Shown: piece after piece, positions 45,895 to 58,000 of the stretch | How positions within the stretch are numbered: position 1 is the stretch's first letter | How the letters are laid out: each line of letters begins with the position of its first letter | NCBI GenBank assembly: GCA_018857735.1 | Contig: JABMCL010001824.1 | Coordinates: forward strand, 442,001 to 506,000 | Length of the DNA: 64,000 bases | Reading direction: 5' to 3' | Source of the DNA: Alviniconcha marisindica | Taxonomy: Eukaryota; Mollusca; Gastropoda; Provannidae | Position numbers and translations under genes: made by a program | Notes under the pieces: generated by a model | The model's database searches: none | The model's input: only the letters and a program-made list of their open reading frames with translations | Told to the model about the DNA's origin: nothing

Positions 45895-46956
45895 GTGCAA
45901 GAAATGAAGATGCCAAATGGTCCAGTTTCCCAACAGCATATGAACAAAAGTATACATATAATATGTACGCAGAGAAAAATTACGAAAAAGAGGCATCTTT
46001 CCTGCATGTGACCATAGGAGAGAAACCTGCGGGGTCGCACTCACAGGGAGGAAATTCTCTGCCATGAGTTTATCCTACAATGACTAATTCACTGAAAATG
46101 TGTAAAACTTTTGACTGAACTAGCTGCATCATCTCAGGAGTAAAACATTGAAAGAAAAGTGAATGACAACTTTTACTAGATACAATTACAAAACATGTAT
46201 AATTATATGTGTACTAAAATGACATTTCTGCACATGTGTGTATGCGTCAGTCACTCTGTGTGTGTGTGTGCATGTGTGTGTGCGTGCATGCGCATGCATA
46301 AATGAATCTTAGAAATCTGCAGAAGGCTTTTATAACTGACTAAACACCTCTCCGTATCTACAACCTTTAGCATAAAAAGAAAGGAAAAAAGCTGAATGTA
46401 ACAACACACACCGTACGTGAAAAAGGCTACTAATTCACAGTGAGTCAAGCCCCTCCTCACAAACCACTCTTGCAACCAGCTCCCATTTCAGCTAAACACC
46501 GTCTCAGCCGGTTCCTTTGTGGCAACAACACTATACTTACAAAGGTACAATGCACATTCCCATGGTCTTTATTCTTTGTCAACAACTAGTGTCAAAACAG
46601 AAGCAGACACCCCCCACCACCTGTTGTCATTTTTTTCCCACTGCTTATCCCCCCTGCCTTTCCGTCTGGAGCCAGTTAGTAGAATGGAAATAAACAACAG
46701 CAGGAACAATTATGCGTCATGTATCAAAGTTAGAAGTTACAATAAAATGCTTGGAAACTGGATTCAACCTCAAAAGGTCAGTTGTTAAGCTGGTTCTTAA
46801 CTAGACAAACCTAGACTGGGGCGTTCAGCGAATCTAGTTCGTTCTTAACTGGGTGAACTTCTACTTCGTGAACTTGCTTCAGGCAGTTTGATGAACTGCG
46901 ACAAGCTATGTTCAGAGTCCAAAAAGCTCCGCTCAACATGCTCTGGGAATACTCAC

Positions 46957-47006
46957 CCAGTGTGGCGAACCTTGCGTCTGATTGACTGAGAGCAAAGAGA
47001 TCTCTC
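46957..47006 (-). CDS. QKI: Predicted 50-nt quaking linker exon
   Basis: Both QUA2 exons end in phase 1 while the proline-rich exon must be entered in phase 0, so an intervening exon of length 3n+2 is required. On the minus strand, TTCCTCAGCCACTGTCCCACAG followed by 50 bases and a strong GTGAGT donor (46956-46951) satisfies this. It reads (R)EISLLSVNQTQGSPHW without a stop. An alternative AG 14 bases upstream would give 64 nt and break the frame. The peptide is not recognisable, which is common in this linker region, so the call rests on phase logic and splice sites. Confidence 0.45.
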
Positions 47007-47861
47007 CTGTGGGACAGTGGCTGAGGAAGGACTAGAAACAAAAAGGGATAATAGTGTCGATATTTCACTCGCTTTGGAGGGAACTGAACTCTTTGTTGAC
47101 TTGAGGGAGGTGCAGCCTCGACTCTGGGGCCTAGAATGATATAGTAGTTTAACTGCCCTTTGGGGGGATGATTACAGTATATTGACTTGACTTTAGCCTA
47201 CATTTTAGATCATGCTGTCTGCTGCAAGTTGGGGCCGAAGCTTGCGTCTCATTATAAGCCAGTTAGGAAATGAAGTACATTTCATGAAACTGTCCAAACC
47301 ATGTTCGGGGAACTAAAAGTTCGCCTCAGCTCAATAAAGAAACGAAGTATATAGTTTGTCAAACTGTCCGAAGTATGTTCAACAAACTAACCGTTCACCC
47401 AATTAAGAATGGGCTTTATCATGGCAAAATAACTAACTATGAGTGAAGATGGCTCTAGCAGCTCATACCAATCCACTACAACAAGGGAGGGAATCACATG
47501 TTGTACCTGGCAGTACACAATCCTAGAGTTTTGCCCCTTTGAAAAGGATACGGGGGGGGGGGGGGGACTTTACATTTTCCAGACAAGGCAAAGACTAAGC
47601 TGTACATTTTCCAGACAAGGCAAAGACTAGAATGGAAAAAAATAGGTTAAGAGTTCATTTACAACAGATGATCATACTGCATGGGATCAACATGCCCACA
47701 GTAGTGTGTCACAGCTACAGAAATTGTGCTGGATCCAGTGTCAGAACCCACAACCATTCACTGTTCTCTATGGGATGAGCCTCTCTACAGTTTTAACTTT
47801 TAAGCCAAGGTAACAGTAGACAATTTTGCATCATTTGTGAGCCTCTTTATAGTTTAACTTT

Positions 47862-47959
47862 AAGCCGAGAATTTTGGGCAGCGGGAGAATGATGCAACAT
47901 TGACGACTGTACACCCATACAATGTTGCATCATTCTCCTGCAACCCCAAATTCTGCCTT
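47862..47959. other. Long imperfect hairpin in quaking intron
   Basis: The arms AGAATGATGCAACATTG and its complement (about 47886-47902 and 47920-47936) pair perfectly. Pairing extends outward with one mismatch to 21 bp and then imperfectly (AAGCCGAGAATTTTGGGCAG against the complement of CAACCCCAAATTCTGCCTT) to about 40 bp in all. The loop is 17 nt. The total of ~98 nt has the size of a miRNA precursor or a tiny fold-back element. Confidence 0.75.
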
Positions 47960-49344
47960 GTTTACTCCTCCATTTTGTTCAAACCCTCTTCAAACATTTA
48001 AAGAGACACCTGTTGTGACACAGAAACTGATATGATCTCTGTGGCTGACTCAGTGTCAAATATCAAGAATCAGCCAGCCCTTCAGAATTCTGTGCATGTT
48101 GCCAAAACAGTCAGTTACTAGGTGACTGGAACCGTCGTTGGAACCTTGCCATAAGCAAGCCCACACACTCCTGGAAGTTCCAGCTGGCTTCTACCTCATT
48201 TCACTCAGGGAGCCCTCCTGATTTCCTCACATTTCATCCGTAAAATTGCACATCCGCTGTCTTTCCACCCCACCTTTTAAAAGTATGCTCCTATTTCCTG
48301 TAATATTTCATTTTCACTGATAAATCCTGCTTAATTCAGGCCACATTTCACCTCCAACATTGGCCGTTTTGTGCCAGGGTTTAATTTTTAACCAAACAAA
48401 GCTTTCACTACTTCTGTGTTACAACTTACAGTGCTATGTACATTTAATCCACACCAAGACCTCGCCTAGTACACACAACATCCACACCCCTCATTTCATC
48501 TGCAGAACTACTAAACAAACACCGTAGGAAATGGGTACAATGTGGTGACAAAAGTGTGGTGAGAAATCAGAGGTAGAAATCATTATGCAATATGCAGACG
48601 ATGCCAAGGAAATCAGAGAATTATTCAAAAAGGAAAGGTCAAAGGCAGTGTGATTCTTTCTATGCCAGTGTACTTGTGTTGCATTTCCACTGAAGAATAC
48701 AAAGTGGACAGATTTTTTCACTATTCAACATTCACTTTTTTTAAAAGCATGTTAACATGAACCCCAAACAATAGGCAAAAAAAATAAAAAATCATGCAAA
48801 TTGCAAACTACTAGTAGTTGTACCACATGCTCAGGTCAAAAGGTTTTGAGAAGAAGAAGAAAGGAGAGAGAGAGAGAAAAAAAGCAAATCATTGTAACAG
48901 TTGTGATTTCTGATCAAGGTAGAAAGAATCGGAACAAAGTACAGATCTATCAAGAAATGGGGGAAGGCAAAACACATATATATATATATTATAAATAAAT
49001 AAAAAAGTATAAATAAAAAAAAAAGTGTAATAGTAATACTAACAGTTGGAAACCACAAAAAAAAAAAAGTGCTGTTGCATAGAGAGGAGTAATAAGCATG
49101 GTAAAGGAAGGAAAAAATCAGTTGCTGCGAATGAAGTGAACCATAACAATGTGGTGTCAAAAGAAAAAAAGAAGACAAAAGGAACAAAGCAGAAAAACCC
49201 AAACAGTCCACTAAAGCCATGACATGCCGCAGTGACTAGAAACTCAAGGGCGTCCCCAAAAACACTGGAAACGTGAAAGAAAGTGGAATCTGAAGCCAAA
49301 CACCGCACACAGATACGCTGCAGTACAGACGTCTCACAACTTAC

Positions 49345-49462
49345 GACTGGAGGCAGATGCCTGCGACACTGCGGCAGAAGGTTTTGTGGTATCGCGATAA
49401 GTTCCATTAATAATGGCTAACTCCATAAGTTGTCGCTTCTTTAAATCATCCTCCCCATCCGG
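49345..49462 (-). CDS. QKI: Quaking QUA2 exon, version B (downstream)
   Basis: A 118-nt exon on the minus strand. The acceptor GACGCTTCCAG ends at 49463 and the donor is GTAAGT (49344-49339). It enters in phase 0 and leaves in phase 1. It encodes [20 protein letters not shown], then [19 protein letters not shown]. The [15 protein letters not shown] run is the QUA2 helix, which follows the KH domain and contacts the 5' part of the UACUAAY RNA target in STAR proteins. TTK after GTYRD resembles the insect HOW sequence more than version A does. It lies only 123 bases downstream of version A and shares its phases, so one or the other is expected to be used. Confidence 0.93.
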
Positions 49463-49585
49463 CTGGAAGCGTCGAGGAGAGAGAAGAAGAAGAGAAAAAC
49501 AAGGAGCTGTAGGTTAACAATCTGTTATGAGAACATGATGGTGTGGCATGGTTAGCATTTTCTCAAAGATAACACAGGCACTTAC
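49463..49585 (-). promoter_or_regulatory. Short intron between alternative exons with UAAC motifs
   Basis: On the transcribed strand this 123-base intron has GCTAACC (49556-49550), ATAAC (around 49525-49529) and GTTAACC (around 49512-49518), followed by a long TCTTCTTCTTCTCTCTCC pyrimidine tract before the version-B acceptor. UAAY half-sites and ACUAAY-like cores are the known STAR/quaking recognition elements, so self-regulation is possible but not shown. Confidence 0.35.
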
Positions 49586-49694
49586 GGGCGTGGAAAGGGT
49601 GGATCATGGGAATGGTTTTTTGATCACGATACGTCCCATTCAAGATTGCCAGCTCCATCAGTTGCTTTTTCTTCAGGTCATCTTCTCCTTCCGG
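49586..49694 (-). CDS. QKI: Quaking QUA2 exon, version A (upstream)
   Basis: A 109-nt exon on the minus strand. The acceptor CTTTTCTCGCAG ends at 49695 and the donor is GTAAGT (49585-49580). It enters in phase 0 and leaves in phase 1, as in version B. It encodes [20 protein letters not shown], then [16 protein letters not shown]. Over the shared 24 codons the proteins differ at three conservative positions (E/D, K/R, L/I). Twelve further codons differ silently, which points to an old duplication kept under protein-level selection. The tails after GTYRD are unrelated. Joining A to B would shift the frame and hit TGA after five codons. Confidence 0.93.
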
Positions 49695-50983
49695 CTGCGA
49701 GAAAAGGTCAAATTCAAACAGAAAAACATTAACATCAGCTATCTGTTGTTGTCACTGTACAGTCTGTGTTTTGTTGTTTTCTCCTTTCAATTTTGTCAAC
49801 TCTTGACACTCTCATCTGTTTGTGCCACCTGCAGAAAAAAACAACTCAGGTGCTTGATACACAAACCCAGGTACTCACAAGTATGCAATTAGTAATGAAG
49901 TAAACCTCATCAGTCAAACTTCCCCCTTCAGCAACAACAAATTATGAACAATTTAAAGGAACTAGCCTTCTTAAAACATGTTTTGTATGTAGACGGAACA
50001 GATTGGGGAAAAAAAAGAAAAACCACACCTTAAAATTACGGATTTCGCTTTAGAATGCCTCAAACTGAACCCAAGATTTTGCTTTATAGTTACATCAAAT
50101 AAAAATTTACCTAGAATTAATAATTTTCCTTTAGAATGTCCCACAGGTTTTGCTTCAGTTAGATTAAAAAAATTAAACCCCACTTAAAATCATGGATTTT
50201 GCTTTATATTTTTATTTTAGAATGTCTCAGATCTTTTTCAGTTACATAAAATAAAAAATGTGCTTCTTCCTTAGTGCACCACTGACCCAACTTTTCTGAC
50301 ATGTACTACTACTAGCACTGCTTGCAGCCAAACATGCACAACCAGCAACCAAGAACACTTGGCAGTTTCCTGTACCCGGTACCTCTGATTACCAGACCCG
50401 TACTTAAACAAATGTTGTCACTGAAACCTGGGCTCTAATTTAAAATAAAAAATAATTAAAAAAACACTAAAATCCATGGGCCAAAAGTCTCATTTTCCAG
50501 TTTTTATGAACTATTCTAGTCTACTCTAGTACCCTTATTTAGTAGTTCTTTAAATGAAACAAAACAAATTTTTAGAAGGCTAGTTTCTGTAACAGGAATA
50601 GAAAAACAACAACAAACTTTCAGCCAGGAATCCAAGCAACTGCCAAATGTGCCACAAATAGCCCTTGCCAGTGTTACTTTGCCACAGTTCAAGGACACAC
50701 ACACAGGCTACATACACTCTCACAGTCTCAACCCACACGGCACACACTCTAAAACAACAACAACATAAATCAAAATAAACTCTCAGAGAAGAGCTGCCTT
50801 CATTAAACTGATGCATAAAAGCACACTGTACAGTAATGCGTCAACTGTGAACATTTCACCCTGTTAACCTTTTCAGTTTACAATCTATTCAACACACAGC
50901 AAAGAGAGGGGGGAGAGGGGAAGGTGGAGAAAGAGTTCTAGTGTCGGGGATGAGAGTGAGAGTGAAAGAGGGAGGGGGGGGGG

Positions 50984-50984
<1 letters not shown>

Positions 50985-51027
<43 letters not shown>
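50985..51027. repeat. (GA)n microsatellite with G run
   Basis: A GA run preceded by a poly-G tract. Confidence 0.95.
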
Positions 51028-51028
<1 letters not shown>

Positions 51029-54009
51029 AACTAAATGCACTTAATAAGGAGGGGACAGGGTGAGGGCCAGGGTGAGGAGGGGGGTAGGGGTGGGGAGTTG
51101 CAGGCTGGGTGTGCTGTTAAGAGCTGAAATAATTTCTCTCTGTAACTCAATGCAAAGCCTCTTTGCAATCATGAATGTCTTGAGAAACCCAGGATTTTTG
51201 AAAATGTGAACACAAGACATAGCCCTGATGCTGCACTCACTGCAATTTAAATCTAGCCCTCTCCTGAAGGAGGGGAGAGGAAAAAAAAATCAAAATCAAA
51301 AATGAAACCACTGCAGTACCCCCAGTTGTCAGTCTAATCACAGGTAAGCGCCTCTCCACCCACTGACCACACAGGGGCTGAAGGATGGACCAAGCTGACT
51401 ACTGTTATCTTTCCATCACTGGTCTGTTTGTTCACACAGCTGGGGCAAGGCCGGAGCTTCACCGACTGGGTGCACCAGTCTCTGGGGCAGTCAATGGGGC
51501 TGGGGTCAGTTAGGTAAAGCACAGGGTAACCCCAGTCCCTGGGGCACAGCAAGCTCTGGCTGTCCAAAGCCCAGTGAAGGGCGCTGCACATCCTACCCCC
51601 CCCCCCCCCCAACAGTGGTGACCCCTACCGGCAAGTGCAGTGCTACAGTACTAAGCTTCGCACCCACCCCCACACTCAAATTCAGAGCAGAGTATAAGTT
51701 CTTTAGGGACCAGAAAGTCCTTTGGGGATCACGAACCCAGGTCCCCCTGTCTAAAAAAATATATCTCACAAAAAGTCACACACATGCTTGTTTGCTGAAG
51801 AGCATGTGGCCCAAGTTTGACAGATTGTGGAATCACCAAGCTAACCCTGCTGCACTAGAAGAAGAAAAGTACAAGTCAAACTCTGAAGTTGGATACCATT
51901 ACTACTAGTAATATAATTATATACATGGAAGAAGAAATCAACCTCAACTGAACAAGCTCAGCCGGCTACTGAAAAAAGAGGAGGAAGGGGCAGGAATTAT
52001 CTTTGACTATTAGCAGAATGTGTTCTGTTGTTCTCCTGTTCACCTGACAAATTATAACAGGTGGAATCTGGCACAGAACACAGGCAGCCGCAGACTTGTA
52101 CTAATCCCTCAGTGTATTTATTTTAGGGAAGCCTGCAACTGTGCAAGGAGGAACACGTTCATTGTTTGGATGATAAACAAGCCACCTGAATAAACGCTCC
52201 GCTGCCTGTCAAACGGTATGCTGTTGCACTTTAGCTTCAAAAACTTTAATCGAAGTTCTAACACCAGCAGAAAAGCTGCCCCCCCACACACATATATCGA
52301 CACAAATACAGACTGCCGATACCATGCAACTTGTGTTTCCATCACAAGGTGTCTGAACCTCTGAGAGCGCCCTATCACGTACACAATCAGCATTGCTTCC
52401 CACTCAGGTATACATGAGCGCATTGTGGGGGGGAAGGAAGAAAGAAAGAGGGGGCGGAGATTTTCCCCAAGCCATTCAAAACCAATGGTGCAGCCTGAAG
52501 ATACCAATCCACAGGACGGGAAGGCAAATAACCGCCTCTGTGGAAAAAAAAAGGAAAGAGGGTGGCTGGTCTGGGGTTACCAAACACCGTCTTTTTCCTG
52601 CAGACTCCTTTACATTGTGATGACAACTGGCTGTCCCTCCGCCACTGGGGACACTGGATACCCTCTTTCTGTATAGCCACCCCCACCCCAACACCTCTCC
52701 TGGTTGCCTTTAGGAAACAGGCACATGATATTGCACACACCCTACGACAATGGGATCTCAAGGTCTGACTGTTACAGGCAGTCTGGGGAGTAATAATAAC
52801 AATAGATAACTTTTGTATCACACTATTCTCTGGTGTACACAAACTCACTGCACTTTACAACACTCTTCTACACTGGCACTACTACACCTTACTTCTGCAA
52901 CGCTAGAACACTTGTCCTCGGCTTTCATGATCGGACATCACAAGTTTTTTTCGGCTGTACTATGAATGCATTCTTATTTTTCATCACAAAATATGCACAT
53001 GAACACCAAAATATCCACTGCAGTGTATGTACCAATAACCAGAAGGAGAAAGAAAGAAAAGAAGGGGGGGGGGGGGGGGGCATGGTGCAAGAAGATGGGT
53101 TCAACTTCAAGAACGTTCTTACCAGTACGCAGTTACAGTTTTTTTAAAAAAATAAGAGGAAAGGCTAGGCTACACATCAAGTTCCTCCCTTTAGTCAAAC
53201 TGCAAGCCCTGTTTGTGTTAGTCTACCCCCAAACCTGGCACAAGCACACCTCTCCCATTGCTGTTCACCTTCTTTTGAACAGGGATCATTTTCACCATCT
53301 GCTGCAAAGAGGAGATGGGTATTTTGTGTAAACACTGTATCCCAGCAGCACACGCCGAGCAAACCGGTTTCTATGTTAGGGAACCTGTAAGTACTGCTTG
53401 CTACCCCAGCAACAACGACTACTCCGTTTTACTTTTATTTAACCGAGCTAATTTCTTCCATTAGACGGCTATATTAAATCAATAAATGTTATTTCCTCTC
53501 GGCTGTCCGGTAAAAAGGACTTGAACGTTTTAATTACACTAACATCATGCGGTAACAAAACGGCGACCATCGCCTTCAGGCTACATATAAAACAAAGAAC
53601 TGTCAGGGCAGTGAGACATCCGTCTTCTAAAAAAAAAAAAAAAGAAGAAAAAAAAAAGAAGAGGATTCTGACAAATGTTCACGGAACCGAGCATACACTT
53701 TTCATTGATCCCCATCCGGTCGGCATGCAACATTAGAACTGCTCGCTTGATTCATTACCCCTTCCGATGACAACGCGGTCCAGGAAACGGAGGAATGACA
53801 ACAACAAAGCCGTCAAAAACCGGTTCTTACTGCGGTGGAGGGAGGGGGAGGGGAGTGGGAAGGGGTGGGGGTCGGGGCAGAGTGGAGCTCACCCACACCC
53901 TTTTGCCCCGAAGGTGGTCAGCATGGTACCCGTCGTTCCGCTGACCACGGGCAACTCGCTCAGTGCGGTGAGGTGCGGAGCGCCGACAAGGGGTTCGCTT
54001 CCTCCCCAG

Positions 54010-54335
54010 TAAAGCCATGGACCTATGTATCCATGAGTAAAAACCACGGACCTAGTCACCTACATATCCATGAGTAAAAAAAACCATGGTCCTATATCTC
54101 CACGAGTAAAACCACAGAAATAGTCACCTACATATCCATGAGTAAAACCATGGACCTAGTCACCTACATATCCATGAGTAAAACCATGGACCTAGTCACT
54201 TATACCTACATATCCATGAGTAAAACCATGGACCTAGTCAGTAAGTCACCAACACATCCATGAGTAAAACCATGGTCCTAGTCAGTAAGTCACCTACATA
54301 TCCATGAGTAAAACCATGGTCACGACCGAACACAA
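54010..54335. repeat. ~38-bp tandem repeat, about eight copies
   Basis: Units of TATCCATGAGTAAAACCATG, GACCTAGTCACCTACATA with short insertions. A further copy, diverged, ends near 54350. Confidence 0.85.
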
Positions 54336-54409
54336 GTGGAACGTCGGCATGAGTAAGTCGCAGGTGGACAATGCAACATCCGACTCCTTCGCCGATGTTG
54401 GGTCTCCAA

Positions 54410-54525
54410 CTTGCCCCGCTCGCGATCAATTTGAAATGCTCCAGTTCACTTACCAGAAACAAAACAACAAAGGCAAAAACCACCCAGCCCCGCTCGCAAT
54501 CAATTTGAAATGCTCCAGTCCTGTT
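54410..54525. repeat. Two-copy direct repeat
   Basis: CCCCGCTCGCGATCAATTTG, AAATGCTCCAGT occurs at about 54415 and, with minor changes, at 54487, each followed by an AC-rich CAGAAA segment. Confidence 0.8.
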
Positions 54526-54694
54526 ACAGAAAACAAAAACCAGCTCGTACGCACAAACCCCATTCAACGGCTACACAATGCAAACACTCCCTTTTCCTCC
54601 ACTCAGCAGTTCTCAGCTTTTCACCACAATGTTATTAGCATACACGTGTTTCCCGTGTGTTTGGTCAACGAGGACTCGAGCAAATTTAATTCTC

Positions 54695-54785
54695 TTACAC
54701 GCCAACCTACATGCATTCTAATTACACGCCAACCTACATGCATTCTAGTTACATGCCAGCCTACATGCATTCTAATTACACGCCA
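54695..54785. repeat. ~29-bp tandem repeat
   Basis: Three and a half copies of TTACACGCCAACCTACATGC, ATTCTAA, ending in a C run. Confidence 0.85.
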
Positions 54786-54959
54786 CCCCCCCCCCCCCCT
54801 TTGTTTGTTTGTTTTTAAAGAAACGGTATTATCTCTCTTCCATTTCTACAGTGATTATAAATTTGGTCAGTCACTGAAACTAGGTAGAGCTATTACTGTA
54901 TCAGAATACGATTCCAACACCTCACTTCAACAGCAAACACCAACCCTCTCCTTGTATTT

Positions 54960-55010
54960 GCACACAGGCGGTTGTGTGTGCGCGCGTTTGTGTGTGTGTG
55001 TACGTATGTA

Positions 55011-55068
<58 letters not shown>
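54960..55068. repeat. (GT)n microsatellite
   Basis: A GT run with GTAT and GCGC interruptions. The Cys/Val-rich frames here are artefacts. Confidence 0.95.
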
Positions 55069-55074
<6 letters not shown>

Positions 55075-58000
55075 TGCGTACGTGCGCTGGCGTTTTTAAA
55101 AATTTATGCCAGAGTGGAACACGGAAAAACAAAAACACAAAAACCTGAACACATGGCAAGGGGTGGGGGGGGGGGGTGGGGGGGGGGGGGGGGGCTGAAA
55201 CGCAAACGTTAAAACTCAAAAGAAGTGCTGCAGATATGATATTTCTGCACGCTCTGTTTACACGCGTCGTTACCACAACATTCCGGCTAGAGAAACCACC
55301 ACTCCAACTTGTCCAAACACCGAGCATTGGCCCCGAGATCGGCATATAGCGTAGTCGATGCTGGGACCGGGAGCACGGACCTGGGGCCTTAACTATGAAT
55401 CGGGCCTAAAGCGGTAGGCCGGCCTAAATCTCAAGGCTATTGACAATGGCCCCAAAATGGTAACCATGGACCGGGACTACACCAAAGTCCGGGCCGAACC
55501 TCGGGCCTAAACAGCCGATATTTAGGCTAGCGATTTCGCTGGACTTAAGGTCGTAGGCCCGGGACTGTGACTGCTTTTAGCCTTGTTATGCTTGGAAAGT
55601 TGATTTTTCTTGTGTTTTTTTGCTGTTCTTGCCTCTTTACGTCTGAATCCAGCGGCTTCTCTCTCTTTTTAATTCAATTTTTTTCTCTCGTTTACTTCGT
55701 CAAATGAGTACTAGATGTTCGTCGGCCAAAGCATTCCTTCCCGCCCCGCATGACTTGCAGTACTTAAGTACTGAACCTTCCCTGGCGGTAGGAAGGACAC
55801 GGCTCAATGGCGCGGTGGTAGAGAGCGACGCAGGTTGCCTTTGATGCTACTTGAAACAAGCGAGCGAAGAACTTGCTCCCTACCCCGATCCCACCGCTCC
55901 CCGGGCACTCCAGACAAACAGCTCGGCACACATCAACCCCGCTGTGTTGAGCTGAATGAAGTTCAGCCATCTCCAGCGTTTCATTCTCTTTGTCACGTAC
56001 TCTGCGAGTTCATACCTTGATCGACTGAGCACATCTATAACTGATTCCCATCTCAGCCAAGAATTTTAAGAAGTCATTCAACGGTTTACACTGGCTCGGT
56101 AAAAGGACCCCCCCCCCCCCCCCCCACTTAAAAACAGGAGACTGTCATCACACTTGACTCGGTGTCAAGCTCTTGTTCCCACTAGTCTCAATGTCTCATT
56201 CAACAGACGGCATGCAGGCAGGGTGCACTTTGTTGTTATCAATCCCCGCAACGTTTGTTCAGTTTCAACAACAACAACCCCCCCCCCCCCCCCCCCTTTT
56301 TTTTTAATTGTAAGAACAGTGAGGTATCGGGTTTATCACTGCATTACCGTCTAGCCATTCAGGATGTTGATCTAATACTGACAGACTTCAAAGTCTGGCG
56401 AATAACATGCTGTGCTGATTTAGATCTCAGTGACACCAAGACCAAAGCGGAGTGTAAGTGTGTGCGCGCGCGCGGGGGGGGGGGGGTCACAAGGAACCTG
56501 GGAGTGTGTGTGTGTTTGGGGTGGTGGTAGTGGGGGGGGGGAGGGAGGGGGGCATGCTGTTCATGGTCCCAAGTACTCCAAGTACCCCCCCCCCCCTCAC
56601 CCCCCCCCGAAAAAAAGTAGCTGTGTGAGATGGAAGACCATCAGCAGGAAGCAGAATGCAGCTTGCAGGAACACTTGACATGCAGTACCCCGGGAGGAAG
56701 GAGATGGGGTGATTAAAAGCACTCTGAAGAAGCTAGAGCTAGAGCTGCAAGATGATCAGGAGGTGGCAGGCACGCACCACGACTGAAGCCACTGCGGAGA
56801 TGTGGGTACAGAGATAAGATGACGAGCGCTCAAACGTACTGAACCTGCGGCCGCCAAATCCTCACTTTAAACCCTGCCAACATTTCACGCGCTTCAAAGC
56901 CAGTGGGTAAGATTATTGCATTATCCTCATCAGCAAACAACGGCCAAAGGCCTCTTGAAGGTGCCTCTGGTTTTCGAAAACAACTTAGGCAAAGGGGTGG
57001 TAGTTCAAGAATGGGGGAGGGAGGGAAGTAGGGTTTTTGGTCAAGCACAGTCAGTGCGCACTGCATGGCTCACAAAAGAACATTCCCCAGCTGGTTCCGA
57101 GCCCCCACCCCACCCCCTCTTCACACCTTTTACCCCAAGAGGTTTCCAGGTCTTGGCACAGGTACCACCAGCCAGCCCAATCGCTCTCTGCCATTAGTGC
57201 CTAGCCTGTTTACACATTCACTGTTTGTTTGGTGCATTTCTTTCACACCCAACAGCCCTGGACCAACAGGAAATGAAGACATGGTCTTTCAACTGTAACG
57301 CAGCACTAGGATGAACGAAAAATAACGCTGTCAAAAACAACTTTCCAATAAATAAAAACCAGTGCGATTCCCTCTCTCGACCTAATGTGACCCTGGCATT
57401 AACGGGACCTTAAAATCCAACAATCTCCCTCTCTCACACGGTGTAAGGGCGGGGGGAAGGGGGGTGTTGGCTGGGCCGAAGCTACAAGAGTCAGAGGGAC
57501 CAAAGACCGTGTAATGATTTCTTTGGAGGCACGCGGAAACAGGGAGTGTCGAAGCAAGACACGGGCGAACGGCGACACACACACACACACGCGGAGGGCC
57601 ACTTCCCGCGCACAAGGCACATCCATCCACAGCAGTACAGACTGGGCCGTGTTGGAAACTCGGGGCCAGCGTTCCCATTTCCTTCAATTGGAGTTCAAAC
57701 GCCTCTCCCTCCCCGTTTCCCACAGCGGCATTAGAATCAGAATTAGGCGGTGGGGGCGAAGCCATTACAGGAACAGCTGATAGATACCGCTCCATTTTGA
57801 CAGCCATCACAGCTGCAGTGATGGATACCCCCCCCCCCCCCCCCCCAACACTATCTATCCTGATGGGAAGTTGTAATCTGTCCTCCCGACAGCGAATGTA
57901 CGCAGCAAAACTGCGACGCGCATTTTAGTTTTATTTACGTATCCCCGTTGGCCCTGAATAATATCGATTTTTTTTTCTATTCCAAACAACTATATGTTAT

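Noticed and set aside
46044..46073. 30-nt candidate quaking micro-exon with GTGAGT donor
   Set aside because: Joined in phase 1 it gives TAA as the second codon; its length also does not repair the phase.
51334..51612. 92-codon minus-strand frame with internal repeats (CPRDW)
   Set aside because: No splice sites in phase with quaking and no recognisable domain; the repeats are short and irregular.
54304..55212. 302-codon plus-strand frame
   Set aside because: It runs through tandem repeats, a C run and a GT microsatellite. There is no domain-like sequence, and it lies antisense in a quaking intron.
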